Assembly (NCBI GenBank): GCA_041689935.1
Contig: JBDNFI010000091.1
Span: forward strand, 1 to 64,000
Direction of reading: 5' to 3'
Length of the DNA stretch: 64,000 bases
Origin: CAXBDP01 sp041689935
GTDB taxonomy: Bacteria > Bacteroidota > Bacteroidia > Cytophagales > Cyclobacteriaceae
Shown: positions 17,844 to 26,961 of the stretch, piece after piece
Position numbering within the stretch: the first letter of the stretch is position 1
Layout: each line of letters opens with the position of its first letter
Translations under genes and position numbers: made by a program
Notes under the pieces: generated by a model
Databases searched by the model: none
What the model was told of the DNA's origin: nothing
Seen by the model: only the letters and a program-made list of their open reading frames with translations

Positions 17844-18273
17844 GATCCGCTTCGCGAATGTCGCATTTTTAGTGCTGACCACGCTTATTTTAAGTAGCTG
17901 CGCTGCCTTATTTGGTATTCAGGAGGAAATAGTATTTGAATCAATCTCAGGCAAATTGAAAGGCACTGAAATCATGGTAGAAACTGGAGCGCAATTCAAC
18001 AGAGGTTATCCAGGGTTAATCAGAGATATTTCTAGGAGCATCAAATATCCGGATGTTTCTCGCAGAATGTCCAAGCAAGGTACAGTTTTCGTAAAATTTG
18101 TAGTGGACGAAAATGCTAAAGTAAGAGATGTGAGTGTAGAGCGTGGTGTCGATTTCAATCTGGATCAGGAAGCTGTAAGAGTAGTGAAAAATCTTACTCC
18201 GTGGAAAAATGGTGTTTATAATGATAAGCCAGCAGCATTTGAGTATATCGTTCCTGTTCCTTTTAGGCTTTAG
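17836..18273 (+). CDS. TonB C-terminal-domain lipoprotein
   Basis: The 145-residue protein has the lipobox LILSSCA (Cys18) and a C-terminal TonB-like domain: IKYPDVSRRMSKQGTVFVKFVVDENAKV and DQEAVRVVKNL-PWKNG, ending PVPFRL. Proteins with this domain normally transmit energy to outer-membrane receptors. A lipid anchor in place of a transmembrane helix makes a classical energy transducer unlikely; a periplasmic accessory is more probable. It overlaps the DUF3109 gene and is followed by a bidirectional terminator. Confidence 0.8.
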   Translation: MNRIRFANVAFLVLTTLILSSCAALFGIQEEIVFESISGKLKGTEIMVETGAQFNRGYPGLIRDISRSIKYPDVSRRMSKQGTVFVKFVVDENAKVRDVSVERGVDFNLDQEAVRVVKNLTPWKNGVYNDKPAAFEYIVPVPFRL

Positions 18274-18327
18274 CTATTTATCAGCTGCTAAAGTATGGGG
18301 ATGTTTTTGGGTGATAGATGCAGCAAT

Positions 18328-18352
18328 AAAAAAACCGCCGAAGCGGTTTTTT
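18328..18352. terminator. Bidirectional intrinsic terminator between the TonB-like gene and accC
   Basis: A GC stem (CCGC/GCGG, CGAA loop) is flanked by runs of A on the left and T on the right. It therefore works as a hairpin plus T tract on both strands and lies between the convergent genes. Confidence 0.85.
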
Positions 18353-18356
18353 GTCT

Positions 18357-19700
18357 TTATACATCAGAGAAATCAAAGCTCTCTAAGAATTTCGTTGTGT
18401 AGATTCCTTTCTTAAATTGAGGGTCATCCATCAATTTGATATGGAATGGAATTGTAGTCTTAACTCCTTCTATTACAAACTCTTGCAAGGCTCTTTTCAT
18501 CCTTACCAGTACTTCCTCTCGCGATTGTCCAGTCACGATCAATTTGGCAATCATAGAGTCATAATTGGGCGGAATGGTGTAGCCGGCGTATACATGGCTA
18601 TCGATTCTTACTCCATGGCCGCCGGGCACATGAAGGTTCGTGATTTTACCTGGGCTCGGCATGAAATTCTTTCTAGGATCTTCCGCATTTATACGGCATT
18701 CCATAGCGAATAATTTCGGAGTATAGTTTTTGCCAGAGATCGGTATTCCCGCTGCAACTTTGATTTGTTCTTTGATCAAATCAAAATCCGTTACTTCTTC
18801 GGTAATTGGATGCTCTACTTGGATACGAGTATTCATTTCCATAAAGTAGAAATTCAAGGCTTTGTCGACCAAAAACTCAATGGTTCCGGCACCTTCATAT
18901 TTAATTGAGCTGGCACCTTTAATAGCTGCATCGCCCATTCTTTTTCTCAAATCATCAGTCATTATCGGGGAAGGTGTTTCTTCTACCAATTTCTGATGTC
19001 TTCTTTGTATGGAGCAATCTCTTTCGGAAAGGTGGCAAACCCTTCCTGTAGAGTCGCCTATCACTTGGATTTCGATATGCTTGGGTTCTTCAATAAATTT
19101 CTCCAAGTAGAGGCGATCATTGCCAAATGCGGCACCAGATTCTTGGCGAGCATCATCCCAAGCTTTTTTAAATTCTTTTTCCGCTTTCACGATCCGCATT
19201 CCACGGCCACCACCTCCCGCTGTTGCTTTGAGGATCACCGGGTAGCCCATTTCATTGGCTAATTTTATACCTTGCTCCATCGAGCTAAGAACGCCCACAG
19301 AACCGGGGATGGTTGGTACCCCAGCTGCTTGCATAGTAGCTTTTGCAGTTGCTTTATCTCCCATTTTATCAATCATCTCTGCACTTGCACCTATGAATTT
19401 GATACCTGTTTCGGCACAAATTCTAGAGAAGTCGGCATTTTCCGAAAGGAATCCGTACCCAGGATGGATGGCATCTGCATTCGTGATTTCGGCAGCTGCG
19501 ATGATATGTGGGATATTTAAGTAAGAAAGTTTGCTTGGTGCTGGACCTATGCAAACTGCCTCGTCGGCAAATCGTACGTGGAGGCTTTCTTTATCGGCTG
19601 CAGAATATACTGCAACAGTTTTTATTCCCATTTCTCTACAAGTCCGGATGATCCTGAGAGCAATTTCGCCTCTGTTAGCTATTAATATTTTTTTGAACAT
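18357..19700 (-). CDS. accC: Biotin carboxylase subunit of acetyl-CoA carboxylase
   Basis: The start is placed at 19700 (MFKKILIANRGEIA); the upstream in-frame ATG adds eight atypical residues. The 447-residue enzyme uses ATP and bicarbonate to carboxylate the biotin on AccB. Visible landmarks are the Gly-rich ATP-grasp loop TAGGGGRGMRIV (residues ~162-173), the acidic FMEMNTRIQVEHP with catalytic Arg/Glu (~287-299) and HPGYGFLSENA. It lies 27 nt downstream of accB. A GCGGGAGG copy at 19213-19220 encodes Ala-Gly-Gly in the ATP loop. Confidence 0.97.
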   Translation of the reverse strand: MFKKILIANRGEIALRIIRTCREMGIKTVAVYSAADKESLHVRFADEAVCIGPAPSKLSYLNIPHIIAAAEITNADAIHPGYGFLSENADFSRICAETGIKFIGASAEMIDKMGDKATAKATMQAAGVPTIPGSVGVLSSMEQGIKLANEMGYPVILKATAGGGGRGMRIVKAEKEFKKAWDDARQESGAAFGNDRLYLEKFIEEPKHIEIQVIGDSTGRVCHLSERDCSIQRRHQKLVEETPSPIMTDDLRKRMGDAAIKGASSIKYEGAGTIEFLVDKALNFYFMEMNTRIQVEHPITEEVTDFDLIKEQIKVAAGIPISGKNYTPKLFAMECRINAEDPRKNFMPSPGKITNLHVPGGHGVRIDSHVYAGYTIPPNYDSMIAKLIVTGQSREEVLVRMKRALQEFVIEGVKTTIPFHIKLMDDPQFKKGIYTTKFLESFDFSDV

Positions 19701-19727
19701 GAATGAGGAAGCTAAATGAAACAATAA

Positions 19728-20225
19728 TTAAGAAGGATCTACTAAGAAAAGTGGCTGATCGTATTCTACTGGAGTAGAATTATCGATAAGTACTTTTACA
19801 ATGGTGCCCGATACTTCTGATTCAATTTCATTAAACAATTTCATGGCTTCAACTATGCAAACCACTTGGCCAGCCTCTACTTTATCGCCAATCTGGACAA
19901 ATGCAGGAGAGTCAGGGTTTGGCATACGATAAAAAGTCCCGATCATCGGTGATTTGATTTCTAGGTAGTTTTTATTGCTTTCTTCTTCTGCCGGAGCCGC
20001 TGTCGGAGCCGCTGCTGGAGCTGCGGCTAGAGGTGCAGGGCTATGGGCTACCACTGCTGCTGGAGCTGGAGCAGCTACTTGAAGTCTCGTTACTTGCTCC
20101 AAAATTTGAGGAGCATCATTCGACCTTTTTACTTTTATCTTAAATTCCTCAGTTTCAATATTCACTTCTTCCAATCCAGTTTTGGATATGAAATCGATAA
20201 GTTCTTGGATGTCTTTTGCTTTCAT
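19728..20225 (-). CDS. accB: Biotin carboxyl carrier protein of acetyl-CoA carboxylase
   Basis: The 165-residue protein has an N-terminal domain (residues 1-45), an Ala/Pro-rich flexible linker (~51-80) and a biotinyl domain with the EAMKL motif, in which Lys129 is the biotinylation site. It carries the carboxyl group between AccC and carboxyltransferase in malonyl-CoA synthesis. efp lies upstream and accC downstream on the same strand, a common Bacteroidota order. Confidence 0.97.
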   Translation of the reverse strand: MKAKDIQELIDFISKTGLEEVNIETEEFKIKVKRSNDAPQILEQVTRLQVAAPAPAAVVAHSPAPLAAAPAAAPTAAPAEEESNKNYLEIKSPMIGTFYRMPNPDSPAFVQIGDKVEAGQVVCIVEAMKLFNEIESEVSGTIVKVLIDNSTPVEYDQPLFLVDPS

Positions 20226-20264
20226 TTTTCGTTTGGTTAATTTTAGAAAACCAGTAAAGTTTTT

Positions 20265-20831
20265 TTAAACCTTTACTCTTTCAACGTAAGATTTATTGCG
20301 AGTATCTACTTTAATATACTCATCTTGATCTACAAATAAAGGAACCATGATGGTCGCTCCAGTTTCAACTGTAGCTTGTTTTAATGCATTATTGGCCGTG
20401 TCGCCTCTTAGGCCAGGCTCGGTATACGTTATTTGCAAAACTACATGCGAAGGGAGATCTACCGTTAGCGGTGTTTCCGTTTCAGCATGATACAAGATTT
20501 CGCATTCTTGGCCATCTTTCAATAAGTCGGCAGCTTCAATAAGATTTTCTTCAATCATTACCTGATCGAAAGTCTCAGAATCCATGAAGTTATAACCCAT
20601 GTCATCTTTATATAAAAACTGAAAAGGTCGTCTTTCAATTCTAGCAGTGGTGATTTTTACGCCTGAGTTAAAGGTATTGTCAAGTACTTTTCCCGTGCGG
20701 AGATTTTTTAGCTTGGTCCTCACAAAAGCAGGGCCTTTACCAGGCTTTACGTGCATAAATTCAGTGATTATATATAAATCGCCGTTGAACTCTAAACATA
20801 AACCATTTCGGAAGTCTGCAGTTGATGCCAT
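20265..20831 (-). CDS. efp: Translation elongation factor P
   Basis: The 188-residue protein shows three beta-barrel domains of normal EF-P length. Domain I has the tip loop HVKPGKGPAFVRTKL, where Lys32 is the usual position contacting the P-site tRNA. The C-terminal signature ITYTEPGLRGDTANNALKQATVETGATI is complete. EF-P relieves ribosome stalling at polyproline. No modification genes (epmA, ymfI) are seen nearby. It sits between fabH and accB in a minus-strand block. Confidence 0.97.
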   Translation of the reverse strand: MASTADFRNGLCLEFNGDLYIITEFMHVKPGKGPAFVRTKLKNLRTGKVLDNTFNSGVKITTARIERRPFQFLYKDDMGYNFMDSETFDQVMIEENLIEAADLLKDGQECEILYHAETETPLTVDLPSHVVLQITYTEPGLRGDTANNALKQATVETGATIMVPLFVDQDEYIKVDTRNKSYVERVKV

Positions 20832-20882
20832 TATTAATTTTTGATAAGGGTTAACAATTTACTCAAAATATTCGAAACCTAG

Positions 20883-21890
20883 CTATGCTGATTTGCCATC
20901 GTAGCACCATTTTACATATATGGCACCCCAAGTAAAGCCACCGCCGAAGGCAGCTAATATTATATTATCACCTTTTTTCAATTGGCTTTCGTATTCCCAC
21001 AAGCAAAGTGGTATGGTTCCACTTGTGGTATTTCCGTATTTATGGATGTTCAGCATCACTTTTTCTTTGTCTACTCCCATGCGATTGGCGGTAGCATCAA
21101 TGATCCTTTTATTTGCCTGATGAGGTACCAACCAAGCGACACTGTCGGCTGTAAGATTATTTCGCTCCATTACCTCCGCTGCAATATCTGCCATATTGGT
21201 TACAGCAAATTTGAATACAGCAGTACCTTCTTGAAAAACAGCGTGTTGTCGCTTATCTACCGTTTCATGACTGGCTGGCAATCTACTTCCTCCCGCTTTC
21301 ATGTGGAGATGACTAGCACCAGATCCATCGGATTGGAGTTTAAAATCTATTATTCCATAATCCTCAATAGTTGGTTCTAGCAATACGGCGCCGCCGCCAT
21401 CACCAAAAATAATGCAGGTTGCGCGATCTTGATAATCGATAATCGATGACATTTTGTCTGCTCCTACTACGATTATCTTTTTGTATTTTCCTGTTTCAAT
21501 AAACTGACTACCAGTAGATAATGCATAAAGAAAACCAGAGCAAGCTGCTTGAATATCGTAACCAAAGGCATTTATTGCACCTATTTCGTTTGCTATAATA
21601 TTGGCTGTAGCAGGAAAAACAAAGTCTGGAGTGGTGGTAGCGCAAAGAATCAAGTCAATTTCTTCCGCTTTTGTATTAGTCTTTTTTAGTAAACCATTGA
21701 TTGCATTCACTGCGATAACAGATGTGCCTTGCCCTTCACCTTTTAGTATTCTTCTTTCCTTGATGCCTGTGCGGGAGGTTATCCACTCATCATTGGTATC
21801 GACTAGTGTTTCAAGTTCTTTATTGGTAAGTACATAGTCTGGTACCCAGCCATTTATTCCAGTAATTGCAGCTCTGATTTTTTCTTTCAT
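20883..21890 (-). CDS. fabH: 3-oxoacyl-ACP synthase III
   Basis: The 335-residue condensing enzyme joins acetyl-CoA (or a branched primer) with malonyl-ACP to start fatty-acid synthesis. The catalytic triad is visible: Cys117 in DIQAACSGF, His in LVPHQANKRII (~255) and Asn in NIHKYGNTTSGTIPL (~285). The length is normal. It follows plsX by 26 nt. Two GCGGGAGG copies lie in it, one sense (21289-21296) and one antisense (21771-21778). Confidence 0.97.
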   Translation of the reverse strand: MKEKIRAAITGINGWVPDYVLTNKELETLVDTNDEWITSRTGIKERRILKGEGQGTSVIAVNAINGLLKKTNTKAEEIDLILCATTTPDFVFPATANIIANEIGAINAFGYDIQAACSGFLYALSTGSQFIETGKYKKIIVVGADKMSSIIDYQDRATCIIFGDGGGAVLLEPTIEDYGIIDFKLQSDGSGASHLHMKAGGSRLPASHETVDKRQHAVFQEGTAVFKFAVTNMADIAAEVMERNNLTADSVAWLVPHQANKRIIDATANRMGVDKEKVMLNIHKYGNTTSGTIPLCLWEYESQLKKGDNIILAAFGGGFTWGAIYVKWCYDGKSA

Positions 21891-21916
21891 AACAGAAGGG
21901 TGTAATAAAAAAAGGC

Positions 21917-22855
21917 TTATTCGTCGTAAGCCTTCTTAATGATTTCATGAATTTTAGAGTCAGCCATATTTTTTGCCTGTAATAGCATATTCTTAATGGC
22001 AATACTACTAGACACTCCATGACCAATGATTACATTAGCGTTTACCCCTAGAATTGGACTACCACCTATTGCCTCGTAGTTGAATTTATCAAAAAACGGG
22101 TCACTAATATTCCGTTTTTTCATTAAGGAATATATGGATTCGGCTTGTTTGAGGATTACATTTCCTACAAAACCGTCGCATACAATCACATCGGATTTAT
22201 CTGAAAATAGGTCATTGCCTTCGATATTTCCTACAAAATTGACTTTGCTACTGACCTTGAAAAGTTGATAGGCAGCTTGAGTTAGCAATGTTCCCTTTTG
22301 CTCTTCTTCACCAAGGTTCATCAAGGCTACTTTTGGGTTTGGTATTTTCATCACATGCTTGGCATATAACGAACCCAACTCTCCAAACTGAACGAGTACA
22401 TCAGGTTTTACATCCGCATTGGCACCTACATCTAATATGATTCCGAATTCACCATTTTCGCGCGGAACAAAACTTGCAATGGCAGGTCGGATAATTCCTT
22501 CAATGGATTTGATGGTAAACATGGAGCCAACCAGCATGGCACCCGTATTCCCAGCCGAACAAAATACATCAATTTGCTTTGTTTTGAGCAAACTAAAGCC
22601 CACATAAATAGAAGAGCGAGGCTTTTGGGAAAAAGCCTTAGCAGGGTGTTCACCCATGCCAATTACATCTGGCGCGTCATAAATTGAGATTCTCCCGTTG
22701 TAATCATCTTCGTTTATTCTGGAACGAATCAATTCTTCTGGGCCAATAAGCAGGATATGAACATAGGAGTCAAGCTCAGCCAAAGCAGTAATTGCTCCTT
22801 CGATAGTTACATCGGGAGCAAAATCACCGCCCATTACGTCTAACGCAATTTTCAT
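21917..22855 (-). CDS. plsX: Phosphate acyltransferase PlsX
   Basis: The start is set at the ATG at 22855 (MKIALDVMGGDFAPD). The 312-residue enzyme makes acyl-phosphate from acyl-ACP for the PlsY route of phospholipid synthesis. Landmarks are the N-terminal DVMGGDFAP, GEHPAKAF, SAGNTGAMLVGSMF and LGEEEQKGT, and GFVGNVILKQAES. Placement between rpmF and fabH is the classic order. Confidence 0.96.
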   Translation of the reverse strand: MKIALDVMGGDFAPDVTIEGAITALAELDSYVHILLIGPEELIRSRINEDDYNGRISIYDAPDVIGMGEHPAKAFSQKPRSSIYVGFSLLKTKQIDVFCSAGNTGAMLVGSMFTIKSIEGIIRPAIASFVPRENGEFGIILDVGANADVKPDVLVQFGELGSLYAKHVMKIPNPKVALMNLGEEEQKGTLLTQAAYQLFKVSSKVNFVGNIEGNDLFSDKSDVIVCDGFVGNVILKQAESIYSLMKKRNISDPFFDKFNYEAIGGSPILGVNANVIIGHGVSSSIAIKNMLLQAKNMADSKIHEIIKKAYDE

Positions 22856-22861
22856 CGGCAA

Positions 22862-23047
22862 TTAAACGGCCACTTCTTTTTCTATAGCTGGTTTGCCTTT
22901 GTAATGTCCACATTCAGCACAAACTCTGTGACGAAGTACGGGAGCTCCACAGTTTGAGCATTCCATAAATGTAGCAGCTACACTTTTGTAATGTGTTCTT
23001 CTTTTGTCTCTTCTTGTTTTGGAAATTTTCCGTTTAGGATGTGCCAT
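22862..23047 (-). CDS. rpmF: 50S ribosomal protein L32
   Basis: The start is at 23047 (MAHPKRKISKTRRDKRR), giving 61 residues. The N-terminal half is basic and binds rRNA. The C-terminal half has a zinc-ribbon pattern CSNCG (CxxC) and CAECGHY (CxxC), so this is the Cys-containing form of L32. It lies between yceD and plsX, the conserved arrangement that couples ribosome and membrane synthesis. Confidence 0.96.
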   Translation of the reverse strand: MAHPKRKISKTRRDKRRTHYKSVAATFMECSNCGAPVLRHRVCAECGHYKGKPAIEKEVAV

Positions 23048-23061
23048 GACAATATTTGTAA

Positions 23062-23589
23062 TTAAAGTTTTTCTTCGTTTTTCAATTTTTTGAGTGCTGC
23101 CCACCTTGGGTCAACTTCCTCTGAAGGAGCCTCTTCTTCGATCTTGGTCTGGAAGATAAACTCCTCATCTATATCTTCACCTTCGTATCGAGGGTGAAGT
23201 TTCTTCATCGGAATAGCCATAGTTATCAATTCGTAAACCGTCTGCGCTACGTTTATCCGATGTGCATCTCTGCTTATTATTTGTATCTCATCAGTAAGTT
23301 CTCCCTCTTCTTCTCCGTGTTTGAAAATGACTTTTTCATTTACATTGAGTGGGAAATCAAACAAGTCGAGACTTCTGTCACAAGTCAATTTTATAAAACC
23401 CGTAATTGCAAAGGTAGCTGAAATCATTGATTCACTCTTATCAAGAATCAAATCTACCTTTCCCTCACCTTCAGAAATAAGGCTATTTTCGAATTCAACA
23501 AAAAAATCATTGTCAAAATCAATTTCATACTGATGCTTTTTATTGCTCAGTCGTAATATATCGATATTAAATTTTTTCAATTGATCCAC
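23062..23589 (-). CDS. yceD: YceD/DUF177 family protein
   Basis: The acidic protein of about 175 residues ends with DPRWAALKKLKNEEKL, the usual YceD C-terminus, and has TGFIKLTCDRSLDLFDFPL in the middle. DUF177 proteins are linked to 23S rRNA maturation and are almost always upstream of rpmF. No ATG is present at the expected start: GTG at 23589 gives the family-like N-terminus (DQLKKFNIDILRL), while TTG at 23613 would add eight residues. Its stop is 14 nt from the rpmF start. Confidence 0.88.
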   Translation of the reverse strand: MDQLKKFNIDILRLSNKKHQYEIDFDNDFFVEFENSLISEGEGKVDLILDKSESMISATFAITGFIKLTCDRSLDLFDFPLNVNEKVIFKHGEEEGELTDEIQIISRDAHRINVAQTVYELITMAIPMKKLHPRYEGEDIDEEFIFQTKIEEEAPSEEVDPRWAALKKLKNEEKL

Positions 23590-23653
23590 CTCAGTATTTT
23601 TAAAGGGATGCAAAATTAATCATAGATTTCTAAATAATAAAAGAATGTGTGAT

Positions 23654-24694
23654 TTAGCTTTGATCAAACGTAGCTTTATTTTGCTCGCGTCGATTTTTCA
23701 CAATATCAGCTGCTAGAAAAAAAGCAGCTCTGAAGGATTCCTCATTTGCTAGTCCTTTAGTCACAATATCATACGCTGTGCCATGGTCTGGCGAGGTGCG
23801 TACTATTGGTAATCCTGCGGTAAAGTTCACTCCATTGTCAAATGCCAACTGCTTGAATGGGATAAGTCCTTGATCGTGATACATGGCCAGCACTCCGTCG
23901 AATTGCTTTTGCGACCTTGTACCAAAAAATCCATCCGCGGGAAATGGGCCGAAGACTAAATTCCCTTTGTTTTTAAATTCATCAATTACGGGTTTGATTG
24001 TATCTATCTCTTCATTTCCAAGCATGCCGTCTTCTCCCGCATGTGGGTTCAGTCCTAGCACAGCGACTTTAGGCTTTTTGATGCCAAAATCAATTTTCAA
24101 GCTATTGATCATCAATTTTAGTTTCCTGCGTACTAAATCTGGCGTAATCGCCTCACTTATTTCCTTTATCGGAATATGGCCTGTCACCACGCCGATTCTG
24201 AAATCCCCATTGACCAAAAACATGAGGCTATCATCGGCTTTGAATCTACTAGTAAGAAATTCGGTATGCCCCGGAAAGTTGAAATCCTCTCCCTGCATGC
24301 TATGCTTATTGATAGGTGCAGTGACAAGTGCGTCAATATTATCATTTTCTAGGTCAGCGCATGCGGCTTCAAGAGACTGTAATGAGCGCTTGCCACTTTC
24401 GGTGCTTGCTACTCCAGGGGTGATATCCACATGGTCGTCCCATACATTGATTACGTTCACTTTGTTTTTTGCAAACTGCCCGTCTCTTGGGTTGAAATAG
24501 ACAAAGTCGTTGTTATCAAGGGCCTTTTTATAGTAGGAGAGCACCTTGGTATTACCATAGATTACTGGCGTATATAACTTGGAGACGCGCGTGTCTGATA
24601 AGGTTTTGATGATCACTTCCGGGCCAATGCCATTTACATCGCCTATACTTATGCCAATGGTGATTTCGTCGTTATTTCTTTGTGGATTTTCCAT
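23654..24694 (-). CDS. pdxA: 4-hydroxythreonine-4-phosphate dehydrogenase
   Basis: The 346-residue enzyme oxidises 4-phosphohydroxy-L-threonine in the DXP-dependent pyridoxal phosphate pathway. PdxA features are ISIGDVNGIGPEVI at the N-terminus, the metal-site histidines in FPGHTEF, GLNPHAGEDG and AMYHDQGLIPFK, and RTSPDHGTAYDI. The length is normal. Its start overlaps the 3' end of the aminopeptidase gene by 23 nt, so the two are cotranscribed. Confidence 0.96.
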   Translation of the reverse strand: MENPQRNNDEITIGISIGDVNGIGPEVIIKTLSDTRVSKLYTPVIYGNTKVLSYYKKALDNNDFVYFNPRDGQFAKNKVNVINVWDDHVDITPGVASTESGKRSLQSLEAACADLENDNIDALVTAPINKHSMQGEDFNFPGHTEFLTSRFKADDSLMFLVNGDFRIGVVTGHIPIKEISEAITPDLVRRKLKLMINSLKIDFGIKKPKVAVLGLNPHAGEDGMLGNEEIDTIKPVIDEFKNKGNLVFGPFPADGFFGTRSQKQFDGVLAMYHDQGLIPFKQLAFDNGVNFTAGLPIVRTSPDHGTAYDIVTKGLANEESFRAAFFLAADIVKNRREQNKATFDQS

Positions 24695-26126
24695 TTTTTT
24701 CTTCTACCAACGATTGAATGAAACGATAAATTAATCTAACTCCAAAACCTGTCCCATTTTTTCCTCTATAGCTATCTACAGTTTTAATATAGGCTGGGCC
24801 TGCCAAATCTACGTGAGCCCAAGGTTTTTTGGTAAATTTACTCAAGAATATTCCAGCTGTAATTGCTCCTGCATACGCTCCTCCCAAGTTTTTAAAATCA
24901 GCAATATCTGATTCTATTTGCTTATGATAAACGTTCCATAGCGGAAATTCCACTAATCTTTCTCTGCATTTATTACCAGCCTCGCACAATTGAGATTTTA
25001 ATTGCGCATTCATATTGCCCATCATTACGGCTCCCTCTGGGCCTATTGCCGCAACTGCCGATCCTGTAAGTGTCGCAAAGTCCATTATCCATTCAGGGTC
25101 AAACTTGTCTGCATAAGCAAGTGCATCCGCTAGGATCAATCGTCCTTCGGCATCTGTGTTTAGCACTTCCACCGTTTGGCCATCAAACATGGTAATGACA
25201 TCGCCAGGTGTAATGGCATTTTGGCCTGGCCGGTTATCTGTGGCCGGTACAAGGCCGATCACATGCACAGGCAGTTTATTTAAGGCTATAGCGTGTATAC
25301 CTCCCGCTACTGCCGCTGCGCCTGCCATATCGCACTTCATCATATCCATGGAGTTTGGCGTTGGCTTCAAGCTCAAGCCTCCTGTATCATACACAATTCC
25401 TTTTCCTACAAGGATATACGGTTTGGTATTTATCGGATTTTTAGGTTTGTATTCCAAAATCGAAAAAGTAGGAGGGAGCAAGCTACCAAAATTCACTGCA
25501 AGCAAGCCTCCCATTTTAAGCGCTTTTATTTTGCTATGATTCAGCACCTCTACTTTTACCCCGCTTTCTTTCCCATAATGAATGAGTTCTTTACCCAATT
25601 GCTCCGCCGTAAGGGAAATCACGGGCTCATTCACCAAATCTCTGGCAACAAAAGTGGCTTTTACTAAATGCACCAATTCCTTCGTGTGCTTAGCTAGAAT
25701 CTTTGTTGAAACCAAACTAATAATATCTAAGCTAAAGTTCGATTTTTTAGTTTTGTACTTCTCGAAAGTATAACTGCTTAAAAGCAGACCTTCGATAAAT
25801 TCTAAAACCTGAAACTCGTTATTCAATTCAGATCTAATCTGAATAGTCGTATACTGAGTTTCTTTTAGTTTTTGAAACAACTCCCATCCTGCATGTCTCA
25901 GATTTTCAGCTTCTTCGAAAGGATCTTCATCGCTTTCTTTCAAAATATATGCTTGAAATGAGGCTCCGGTATTGATGTAAAGCTTTTTATTTTTTGAAAG
26001 TTGAGCCTGTAGGGCTGGCAAATCTTCTTTTTCAAAATAATCTGCAAGAGTTTTCTTTTTCTCCAGCAATACTACTTTACAAACAGAATCCTTCTCTTGA
26101 TTTAAAATTTCTATGGTTGGCAACAT
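24672..26126 (-). CDS. M17 leucyl aminopeptidase family protein
   Basis: The 484-residue cytosolic metallopeptidase removes N-terminal residues from peptides. The catalytic C-terminal domain (from about residue 170) has VGKGIVYDTGGLSLKP with metal-binding Lys and Asp, MMKCDMAGAAAVAGGI, and the M17 signature NTDAEGRLILADAL (residues ~325-338). The N-terminal regulatory domain is divergent. It is divergent from rsmA with 52 nt between starts and overlaps pdxA. A GCGGGAGG copy at 25300-25307 encodes Ala-Gly-Gly. Confidence 0.93.
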   Translation of the reverse strand: MLPTIEILNQEKDSVCKVVLLEKKKTLADYFEKEDLPALQAQLSKNKKLYINTGASFQAYILKESDEDPFEEAENLRHAGWELFQKLKETQYTTIQIRSELNNEFQVLEFIEGLLLSSYTFEKYKTKKSNFSLDIISLVSTKILAKHTKELVHLVKATFVARDLVNEPVISLTAEQLGKELIHYGKESGVKVEVLNHSKIKALKMGGLLAVNFGSLLPPTFSILEYKPKNPINTKPYILVGKGIVYDTGGLSLKPTPNSMDMMKCDMAGAAAVAGGIHAIALNKLPVHVIGLVPATDNRPGQNAITPGDVITMFDGQTVEVLNTDAEGRLILADALAYADKFDPEWIMDFATLTGSAVAAIGPEGAVMMGNMNAQLKSQLCEAGNKCRERLVEFPLWNVYHKQIESDIADFKNLGGAYAGAITAGIFLSKFTKKPWAHVDLAGPAYIKTVDSYRGKNGTGFGVRLIYRFIQSLVEEKNGKSTKK

Positions 26127-26178
26127 GAATTGTTTTAGCTTTATTGCTTCTAGTTCTGCAATAATAAGGATATTTAAA

Positions 26179-26961
26179 ATGACCTCTGTAAAGCCAAAAA
26201 AGTTCCTCGGTCAACATTTTTTGAAAGATGAAGGAATTGCCAAGAAAATAGTAGATAGTTTGCTTCCCAATACCCAATACCAAAAGGTACTGGAGATTGG
26301 GCCAGGTATGGGTGTGCTCACCAAATATCTGATAAAGCGGGAGGAGGAATTATACCTCATAGAATTGGATAGGGAGTCTATTCCATATTTGCAGAGTCAT
26401 TTTCCTGCACTTAGCAAAAGAATCATTGAAGGTGATTTTCTACAGTTTCATTTGCTGAAAACAATCCCTTCGCCACTTGCAATTATTGGAAATTTTCCTT
26501 ATAATATTTCATCTCAAATATTTTTTAGAGTATTGGAATATAGAGATGATATTCCTCAAGTTGTAGGCATGCTACAAAAGGAAGTGGCTGAAAGAATTTG
26601 CGCCAAGCCTGGCAAAAAGGATATAGGCATTTTAAGTATTTTATTGCAAACATGGTACGACTGCGAATATTTATTCACTGTTGATCCAAGCGTTTTCAAT
26701 CCTCCGCCCAAGGTTCAATCAGGGGTGATACGGATTCAAAGGAACGAACGCATGAGCTTGGAGTGTGATGAGTCTCTCTTCAAGAGTGTTGTAAAGTCTG
26801 GTTTTCAACAAAGGCGGAAAACATTGCGGAATGCATTGAAAAGTCTAAATTTGCCAATTGAAATGGCAGAAATGCCCATTTTGCAGAAAAGAGCAGAACA
26901 GCTAAGTGTGGAGGAATTTATTAGCCTCACCAAAGATATTGCGAAATATAGAAGCGAATGA
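26179..26961 (+). CDS. rsmA: 16S rRNA dimethyltransferase KsgA
   Basis: The start is placed at 26179 (MTSVKPKKFLGQHFLKD); the 22 codons before it are untypical. The 260-residue enzyme dimethylates two adenines in helix 45 of 16S rRNA using SAM. Visible are FLGQHFLKD, the SAM-binding VLEIGPGMGVLT, and the catalytic IGNFPYNISSQI (NxPY-type motif, here NFPY). It overlaps mgtE by 4 nt (ATGA), so the two are coupled. Confidence 0.96.
   Translation: MTSVKPKKFLGQHFLKDEGIAKKIVDSLLPNTQYQKVLEIGPGMGVLTKYLIKREEELYLIELDRESIPYLQSHFPALSKRIIEGDFLQFHLLKTIPSPLAIIGNFPYNISSQIFFRVLEYRDDIPQVVGMLQKEVAERICAKPGKKDIGILSILLQTWYDCEYLFTVDPSVFNPPPKVQSGVIRIQRNERMSLECDESLFKSVVKSGFQQRRKTLRNALKSLNLPIEMAEMPILQKRAEQLSVEEFISLTKDIAKYRSE

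Noticed and set aside
20883..23589. Novel operon of lipid genes with a ribosomal protein
   Set aside because: The yceD-rpmF-plsX-fabH order is well known across bacteria.
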